Source: Dyella thiooxydans
GTDB taxonomy: Bacteria > Pseudomonadota > Gammaproteobacteria > Xanthomonadales > Rhodanobacteraceae
Reading direction: 5' to 3'
Assembly: GCF_001641285.1 (NCBI RefSeq)
Contig: NZ_CP014841.1
Location: 310,001 to 374,000 of the forward strand
Length of the DNA stretch: 64,000 bases
Shown here: in pieces, positions 58,197-64,000 of the stretch
Position numbering within the stretch: the stretch's first letter is position 1
How the letters are laid out: every line of letters starts with the position of its first letter
Notes under the pieces: model-generated
Told to the model about the DNA's origin: nothing
Seen by the model: the letters and a program-made list of their open reading frames with translations, nothing else
Databases searched by the model: none
Made by a program: the position numbers and the translations under genes

Positions 58197-59432
58197 ATGG
58201 CCACGCCCGCGTCGACCGCCGTCCCCACCGTCACCGACTTCCATGCCTGGCCCGATCCGCACGGTCGTTTCGGCCCCTTCGGCGGCCAGTACGTGGCCGA
58301 GACGTTGATGGCGCCGCTGGCCGAGCTGACCGAGGCGTACGAGCGCCTGCGCAAGGATCTGGAATTCCTCGCCGAGCTGGACCGCGACCTTACCCACTAC
58401 GTCGGGCGGCCCAGCCCGCTGTACCACGCCGAGCGGTTGTCGGCGCACGTGGGCGGCGCGCGCATCATCCTCAAGCGCGAGGACCTGAACCACACCGGCG
58501 CGCACAAGATCAACAACACCATCGGCCAGGGCCTAGTCGCCAAGCGCATGGGCAAGCCGCGCATCATCGCCGAGACCGGCGCCGGGCAGCACGGCGTGGC
58601 CAGTGCCACAGTGGCCGCGCGGCTGGGCCTGAAGTGCGTGGTGTACATGGGCGCCACCGACATCGAGCGGCAGAAGATCAACGTCTACCGCATGAAGCTG
58701 CTTGGCGCCGAGGTGGTGCCGGTGACCTCCGGCTCGAAGACGCTGAAGGACGCGCTGAACGAAGCGATGCGCGACTGGGTCACCAACGTGGCCGACACCT
58801 TCTACATCATCGGCACCGTGGCCGGTCCGCACCCGTACCCGATGATGGTGCGCGACTTCAACGCCATCGTCGGCCGCGAGGCGCGCGCGCAGATGCTCGC
58901 CGAATATGGCCGGCTGCCGGATGCGATCACCGCCTGCGTCGGCGGCGGCTCCAATGCGATCGGCCTGTTCCACGAATTCCTCAACGACCGCGACGTGCGT
59001 ATCGTCGGCGCCGAGGCGGCGGGCGAGGACATCGGCAGCGGACTGCATGCGGCCTCGCTGGCGGCCGGTCGCCCCGGCGTGCTGCACGGCAACCGCACCT
59101 ACGTGCTGTGCGACGACAACGGCCAGATCGCCGAGACCCACTCGATCTCCGCCGGCCTCGATTACCCGGGCGTCGGCCCCGAGCACGCCTTCCTCAAGGA
59201 CACCGGCCGCGCCGACTATGTGGGCGTCACCGACGCCGAGGCGATGGAGGCGTTCCACCTGCTGGCGCGCATGGAGGGCATCCTGCCGGCGCTGGAGTCC
59301 AGCCACGCGGTGGCGCAGGCGATGAAGCTCGCTCGCGAGCTTCCAAAAGACGGGTTGGTGCTGTGCAACCTCTCGGGTCGCGGCGACAAGGACGTGCACA
59401 CCATCGCCGCGCGCGAGGGCGTCACCGTCTGA
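58197..59432 (+). CDS. trpB: Tryptophan synthase beta chain
   Basis: A 411-residue PLP enzyme condensing indole with serine. [20 protein letters not shown] opens the catalytic part. The PLP lysine is in [20 protein letters not shown] near residue 95. Later motifs are [20 protein letters not shown] and [16 protein letters not shown] near 248. The ATG at 58197 has AGGA upstream. A 127-bp gap of repeat sequence separates it from trpA, unlike the usual close or overlapping trpBA junction. Confidence 0.97.
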   Translation: MATPASTAVPTVTDFHAWPDPHGRFGPFGGQYVAETLMAPLAELTEAYERLRKDLEFLAELDRDLTHYVGRPSPLYHAERLSAHVGGARIILKREDLNHTGAHKINNTIGQGLVAKRMGKPRIIAETGAGQHGVASATVAARLGLKCVVYMGATDIERQKINVYRMKLLGAEVVPVTSGSKTLKDALNEAMRDWVTNVADTFYIIGTVAGPHPYPMMVRDFNAIVGREARAQMLAEYGRLPDAITACVGGGSNAIGLFHEFLNDRDVRIVGAEAAGEDIGSGLHAASLAAGRPGVLHGNRTYVLCDDNGQIAETHSISAGLDYPGVGPEHAFLKDTGRADYVGVTDAEAMEAFHLLARMEGILPALESSHAVAQAMKLARELPKDGLVLCNLSGRGDKDVHTIAAREGVTV

Positions 59433-59559
59433 GAGCAGGAGTGAGTGTCGAGGAGTGAGAAGTGAGAGAAAGCCACTTCGCTCCACGCCACTCGAATCTT
59501 CCGGACTTGCCTGCTCTCACTCCTCACTCCTCTCCACTCACTCCTCGCTCCTGGCTCCC
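59433..59559. repeat. Long imperfect inverted repeat filling the trpB-trpA gap
   Basis: The left half is built of GAGTGAG/AGGAGTGAG units, starting right after the trpB stop. The right half is the complement, CTCTCACTCCTCACTCC and CTCACTCCTCGCTCC, ending just before the trpA ATG. The arms are about 35-45 bases each with a central loop of about 40. The right arm leaves trpA without a purine-rich ribosome-binding site. Confidence 0.8.
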
Positions 59560-60360
59560 ATGTCCCGAATCGATCAACGCTTCGCCTCGCTCAAGGCCGC
59601 CGGCCGCACCGGCCTGATCCCGTTCGTCACCGCCGGCGATCCATCGCCTGATGCCGTGGTCGCGCTGATGCACGCGCTGGTGGAAGGCGGTGCGGACCTG
59701 ATCGAACTGGGCGTGCCGTTCTCCGACCCGATGGCCGACGGTCCGGTGATCCAGCACGCCAGCGAGCGGGCGATCGCCAAAGGCGTAGGCCTGGGCGACG
59801 TGCTGCGCTGGGTGGGTGAATTCCGCCGGCGCGATGCGGACACGCCGGTGGTGCTGATGGGCTACCTCAACCCGGTCGAGATCCACGGCTACGAGGCGTT
59901 CGCCGCGGAGGCCGCGGCCGCGGGCGTGGATGGGGTGCTGCTGGTGGATTGTCCGCTGGAAGAGTCTGCGGTGCTCGAACCGCTGCGCGCCGCCGGCCTC
60001 AAGACCATCCGCCTGGCAGCCCCGACCACCGCACCCGCGCGTATGGCGCAGTTGTGCGAGGTGGCCGAGGGCTTCCTGTACTATGTGTCGTTTGCCGGCA
60101 TCACCGGCGCCGGGCGGTTGAGCACCCGGGACATCGCGTCCCGCGTGGCCGACATCCGCTCGCGCGCCAGGGCGCCGGTGGCAGTGGGTTTCGGCGTGCG
60201 CGATGCGCAGAGCGCGAAGGAGATTGCCGCCTTCGCCGATGCGGTGGTGATCGGCAGCGCGCTGGTGGAGCGGTTGGACGGGGCAGGCACGGCGGACGAA
60301 GCCGTGGCCCGGGCAAAGGACTTCCTGGCACCGATCCGCGCCGCACTCGATGCACACTGA
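59560..60360 (+). CDS. trpA: Tryptophan synthase alpha chain
   Basis: A 266-residue TIM barrel that cleaves indole-3-glycerol phosphate. Motifs are GLIPFVTAGDPSPDAV near residue 20, DLIELGVPFSDPMADGPVIQ with the catalytic glutamate near 50 and the aspartate near 61, and GFLYYVSFAGITGAG near 172. The ATG at 59560 is the family start, but upstream bases are CT-rich with no Shine-Dalgarno. accD follows 45 bp on. Confidence 0.96.
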   Translation: MSRIDQRFASLKAAGRTGLIPFVTAGDPSPDAVVALMHALVEGGADLIELGVPFSDPMADGPVIQHASERAIAKGVGLGDVLRWVGEFRRRDADTPVVLMGYLNPVEIHGYEAFAAEAAAAGVDGVLLVDCPLEESAVLEPLRAAGLKTIRLAAPTTAPARMAQLCEVAEGFLYYVSFAGITGAGRLSTRDIASRVADIRSRARAPVAVGFGVRDAQSAKEIAAFADAVVIGSALVERLDGAGTADEAVARAKDFLAPIRAALDAH

Positions 60361-60405
60361 AACGGTCGCCTGGCCGTTTCGGTCAGGAACGTTTGAGGTG
60401 TTGCA

Positions 60406-61278
<873 letters not shown>

Positions 61279-61305
61279 TCCGCGGATCGCCGCGGGGCCC
61301 CGTCG

Positions 61306-61339
61306 AAGCCGTCGCACCCTCCGGTGCGGCGGCTTTTTT
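61306..61339 (+). terminator. Rho-independent terminator after accD
   Basis: GCCGTCGCACC pairs with GGTGCGGCGGC around a CTCC loop, followed by TTTTTT, about 30 bp after the accD stop. Confidence 0.9.
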
Positions 61340-61355
61340 GTGGGCGCATCCGGTG

Positions 61356-61517
61356 TTGTCCACAGCCGGTGTGGGTGTCCTGCGGAAAAGCCTGTGGACA
61401 AGCGCGATTCGCATGTTTGCGATCAGACACTTTCTACGCGCCGCTCATTTTCTGTGCAGCCGTGCGCGCGTTTTCCACAGCCGCTGTGGAGGTCGATGGG
61501 AAAAGCCTGTGGATAGG
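61356..61517. repeat. Two 47-bp near-copies carrying facing DnaA-box-like sequences
   Basis: Unit 1 (61356-61402) and unit 2 (61471-61517) match at 37 of 47 positions. Unit 1 holds TTGTCCACA and, 37 bp on, its inverse TGTGGACAA. Unit 2 holds TTTTCCACA and, also 37 bp on, TGTGGATAG. These are near the DnaA box TTATCCACA. The 68 bp between the units are locally AT-richer. The block lies between convergent accD and the PAP2 gene and codes for nothing evident. Confidence 0.75.
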
Positions 61518-61570
61518 TGGCCTATCGTGCTGATCGCACAGCACTCGTGCACGTGCTGGCTAGGATCTGC

Positions 61571-62140
61571 TCACGCCAGCAGCGCGAGATGACCCAGCCA
61601 CAGCGCGAGCGAACCGAGCGCGCCGCCGATGCCGATCGCCGCCAGCACGTCGCTGGGGTAGTGCAGGCCGAGAATCACCCGCGAGGCGGCGACCAGTGCG
61701 GTGAACGGCAGCAGCAGCGGCGCCAGCATCGGATACCAGGCCAGCGCCACCACGGTGAAGCCCACTGCTTGCAGCGTGTGGCCGGACGGGAAGCTGAACT
61801 CGTCCAGCGGCGGCACGTGCGCGATCACGCCGGGGCAGGCGCGGAACGGCCGCGGGCGCCGGGTCCAGCGCTTGAGCAGGCGGTAGAGCATCAGTGCGGT
61901 GAGCCCGGTGAGCGCCATGTGCGCGGCGGCGGTGAGTCCGCGCAAACCGTCGAACAGCGCCAGCGAGAGCATCAACGCATACCAGAACACGCCGTCGCCG
62001 AGCCGGCTGACCGCACCGAAGAACACGCCCACCGCGCGACGCGCGCCCCAGCGGTTGGCCGCCACGCACATGCGGCGGTCGATGGCGAAGCGCGGCCCGA
62101 TGGCAAGCTCAGGCGTGGGCAGCGGCGGCAGGCGGGACAT
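61571..62140 (-). CDS. PAP2-family membrane phosphatase
   Basis: A 189-residue PAP2 phosphatase with several membrane helices. The three signature motifs are KRWTRRPRPF near residue 90, FPSGHTLQAVG near 117 and SRVILGLHYPSDV near 158. Such enzymes remove phosphate from lipid phosphates or undecaprenyl pyrophosphate. The ATG at 62140 overlaps the preceding glycosyltransferase by 32 bp, so they share a message; a link to lipid or glycan metabolism is likely. Confidence 0.9.
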   Translation of the reverse strand: MSRLPPLPTPELAIGPRFAIDRRMCVAANRWGARRAVGVFFGAVSRLGDGVFWYALMLSLALFDGLRGLTAAAHMALTGLTALMLYRLLKRWTRRPRPFRACPGVIAHVPPLDEFSFPSGHTLQAVGFTVVALAWYPMLAPLLLPFTALVAASRVILGLHYPSDVLAAIGIGGALGSLALWLGHLALLA

Positions 62141-63269
62141 GGCGCTTCTCCTCGGCGAGCTGCATCAGCAGGGATTCGAAATCGCGGATCACCGCGTCAG
62201 GCGACAGCGCGGCCACACTGGCCTGGGCAGCGCGGCCCATGTGGCGGATCAGGCTGGGGTTGCTGCCCAGGGTGATCGCCGCCTCGATGAAGCGCGGCTC
62301 GTTGTCCGGCTCGATCACGTAACCGTTGTGGCCGTCGGTCATGTGCTCGCGCGCGGCGCCTTCGCGGTAGGCGACCACCGGCACGCCGGCGGCCAGCGAC
62401 TCCAGGATCACGTTGCCGAAGGTCTCGCTCAGGCTGGGAAAGACGAACAGGTCCGCGCTGGCCACGTGTCGCGCCAGCGCCTCGCCGCGCTGCATGCCGG
62501 CGAAGATGAAGTCCGGGTGGGCTTCCTGCAGCGCCGCGCGTGCGGGGCCATCGCCGACCCACACGTAGCGGGCCTCGGGCACCTGCTGCTGCAGCGCGCG
62601 GAAACTGCGCACGGCGAGATCGAGGTTCTTTTCCGCGGCGATGCGGCCGACGTAGAGCATCACCGGCGCATGGCCTTCGGCGCCCCACTGCAGGCGCAGG
62701 GCCGGGTCGCGGTGCTGCGGATGGAACTGCCGGGTGTCCACGGCGCGGCGCAGGATGCGCGCGTTGGCCACGCCCATGTCGTTGAGTTCCCGTCGCAGCG
62801 CTTCGGTCGGTACCAGCGTGGCGCCGCCGCGATTGTGGAAGCGCCGCAGATAGCCGCGTACGGCCTCGGTGAGGAAGCCGACCCCGTAGTGCGCCGCGTA
62901 GGTGTCGAAGCGGGTATGGAAGCCGGTGGCGACCGGCAGGTCGAGCTGTTGCGCAGCGCGCATGGCCGACCACCCCAGTGGGCCTTCCGTGGCCACGTAG
63001 ATGGCGTCCGGCCGCAAACGGCTCCAGCGGCGGCGCAGCATGCGGCCGGCGGGCAACCCGAAGCGAAGCCCCGGGTAGCGCGGCAGTGCGGCGCCGCGGG
63101 TCTCCACCGGCAGCGTGCCCGGTTCGTCGACGAACGGCTGCGGCTGCCGCGGGCGAATCACCTCGACCGAGTGCCCCAGCGACGCGAGCCCGGCGGCAAG
63201 GCTGTGGACGGTCAGCGCGACGCCGTTGATCTCCGGCGGATAGGTTTCGGTGACGATGCCGATACGCAT
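62109..63269 (-). CDS. GT4-family glycosyltransferase
   Basis: A 386-residue GT-B glycosyltransferase of the GT4 family. The N-terminal domain starts MRIGIVTETYPPEINGVALT. The donor domain has VMLYVGRIAAEKNLDLAVRS near residue 205 and the EX7E motif in SLSETFGNVILESLAAG near 285. Related enzymes mannosylate or glucosylate diacylglycerol or phosphatidylinositol. It precedes a PAP2 phosphatase, consistent with glycolipid synthesis. Upstream in-frame sequence is not used. Confidence 0.9.
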   Translation of the reverse strand: MRIGIVTETYPPEINGVALTVHSLAAGLASLGHSVEVIRPRQPQPFVDEPGTLPVETRGAALPRYPGLRFGLPAGRMLRRRWSRLRPDAIYVATEGPLGWSAMRAAQQLDLPVATGFHTRFDTYAAHYGVGFLTEAVRGYLRRFHNRGGATLVPTEALRRELNDMGVANARILRRAVDTRQFHPQHRDPALRLQWGAEGHAPVMLYVGRIAAEKNLDLAVRSFRALQQQVPEARYVWVGDGPARAALQEAHPDFIFAGMQRGEALARHVASADLFVFPSLSETFGNVILESLAAGVPVVAYREGAAREHMTDGHNGYVIEPDNEPRFIEAAITLGSNPSLIRHMGRAAQASVAALSPDAVIRDFESLLMQLAEEKRHVPPAAAAHA

Positions 63270-63415
63270 GGCGTGCCTCTGGCTGGCTTGGCATAGCGTG
63301 GGCAGGCGAGGTTTCGGCGGCATGGCGCGGTTGTGACGTCCTGGTGACGCCCCGGTAGGGCTAACACCGGCCCGGTGCCCGCCGTCCCCACATGCGCGAG
63401 GCCCAGAAGGCCGCC

Positions 63416-63697
63416 ATGAAGCCGATATTGCTGTTGCTCGGATGGGTCCTGCCAAAGGGCTGCCTTGCCGCTGTCGCGCTACCGCAGCAAGAGGGCGTCG
63501 GGTTTGTTGTCCCGGACAAGGTGCCGGCCAAGTCGCACCACCCGCTGTTCGAGGTGCGCTACGAGCTGATCAGCGCGACTCCGTCCAGGCGTCCGGAACC
63601 CTTGCCGCAGATCGACATGGGCAGCGCGAAGGCTGCCATCCATCCGTTGTCGCTGGATGCTTCGGGGGTGGGGCGCGGTCGGCGGCCAGTTCCGTAA
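63416..63697 (+). CDS. Possible small exported protein
   Basis: A 93-residue frame starting MKPILLLLGWVLPKGCLAAV, which looks like a signal peptide, after GAAGG at good spacing. The rest is Pro-rich and hydrophilic (SHHPLFEVRYELISATPSRR). I recognise no domain. The last 15 residues are Gly/Arg-rich and may be a shadow. It could be a real small gene or a decayed one. Confidence 0.4.
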   Translation: MKPILLLLGWVLPKGCLAAVALPQQEGVGFVVPDKVPAKSHHPLFEVRYELISATPSRRPEPLPQIDMGSAKAAIHPLSLDASGVGRGRRPVP

Positions 63698-63764
63698 TCC
63701 CGATATGGAGCTGTGTCGCGGCAGGGGTTGCGAGACGCAACTGCGCCGCTGACGACCGGCCGGC

Positions 63765-64000
63765 TCAGTCGCCGAAGTAGTACGACGCGCCGAGGTTGGC
63801 CTGCCAGCGTGATGCGCTGCCCGCCAGCCGGTGGTTGAAGCCCGCGTCGAGCTGCAGGCGCGGGGTGGCCATCCAGGCAAGGCCTGCACCGGCGAGCTGC
63901 CCGGCTCCCGCATGGCTCGGATGCAGCGTCGCCAGTTGCAGGTAGGCGCTCAGCGCAGGCGTGACGGACACGGTGTCACTGAGCGCCAGCGTGCTGCTGT
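63765..64000 (-). CDS. C-terminal end of an outer-membrane transporter-like protein (5' end outside window)
   Basis: The minus-strand frame is open to the window edge and ends WQANLGASYYFGD, with alternating beta-strand residues before it (TPRLQLDAGFNHRLAGSASR). This resembles the last strands of the MetA phenol-pathway/transporter family of outer-membrane barrels. Only about 78 residues are seen, so the family call is tentative. The terminal residue is Asp, preceded by aromatic-rich YYFG. Confidence 0.55.
   Translation of the reverse strand, partial: SSTLALSDTVSVTPALSAYLQLATLHPSHAGAGQLAGAGLAWMATPRLQLDAGFNHRLAGSASRWQANLGASYYFGD

Noticed and set aside
61279-61570. The accD-PAP2 gap as oriC
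   Set aside because: DnaA-box-like pairs are present, but no dnaA, dnaN, rpmH or gidA is near and no clear AT-rich unwinding element is seen. Kept only as a DnaA-box finding.
63698-63764. Short gap before the partial outer-membrane gene
   Set aside because: No terminator or gene could be supported.

Overview
The window is GC-rich chromosomal DNA (about two thirds G+C by eye) with densely packed housekeeping genes. I saw no phage, insertion sequence, plasmid or CRISPR signature. Gene content and order point to a gammaproteobacterium of the Xanthomonadales/Lysobacterales, most likely Rhodanobacteraceae (Dyella/Rhodanobacter/Frateuria type). The main grounds are asd-fimV-truA-trpF and trpB-trpA-accD in series, rnr-rlmB, a pst operon beside an OprP/O-type porin, and a lone rnfB next to metG and nth. 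The placement is inference from gene content, not from a search.

Layout. 0-1.4 kb: the 3' part of a GGDEF-EAL cyclic-di-GMP protein. 1.4-6.5 kb (minus): a seven-gene envelope-stress-type operon, yjfI, PspA-like yjfJ, a potassium channel, yjfK, yjfL, ygiB, ygiC. 7-10.1 kb: gcvP under a tandem glycine riboswitch. 10.2-15.3 kb: a VOC protein, a HAD phosphatase, tRNA-Leu(CAG), then rnr-rlmB and a small membrane protein. 15.5-22.5 kb: a phosphate block (phoU, pstBACS, RNase T, phosphate/anion porin) with candidate Pho boxes. 22.7-29.8 kb: nth, rnfB, metG, a DUF2147 protein, apbC, an FMN reductase, dcd and a lipoprotein. 29.8-36.5 kb (minus): a run of nine genes, two dienelactone-hydrolase paralogues, a HIT protein, pxpB-pxpC-pxpA, DUF969, DUF979 and pcp, which reads as a pyroglutamate scavenging unit. 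36.6-47.3 kb: rimO, a DUF3025 protein, a redoxin, an OmpA-like protein, greB, two further genes (unknown membrane protein, HerA-like ATPase), an MltD-like transglycosylase and psd. 47.4-61.3 kb: prmB, aroC, a 2-hydroxyacid dehydrogenase, asd, fimV, truA, trpF, a cupin/JmjC-like gene, a divergent LysR regulator, trpB, trpA and accD. 61.3-64 kb: a duplicated DnaA-box-like element, a PAP2 phosphatase, a glycosyltransferase and the end of an outer-membrane protein.

How the parts work together. Many junctions are 4-bp ATGA or GTGA overlaps, so translational coupling is common. PstSCAB/PhoU and the porin make a phosphate uptake and sensing unit. Pcp would release N-terminal pyroglutamate, DUF969/DUF979 are candidate membrane partners, and PxpABC would hydrolyse pyroglutamate to glutamate. 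The trp genes are split: trpF follows truA and leads into a cupin-like gene, while trpBA starts anew opposite a TrpI-like regulator.

The least ordinary non-coding signals are three copies of a palindromic repeat confined to convergent intergenic gaps (one provides the phoU stop codon), a 127-bp inverted repeat filling the trpB-trpA gap, and two 47-bp near-copies of paired DnaA-box-like sequences after accD.
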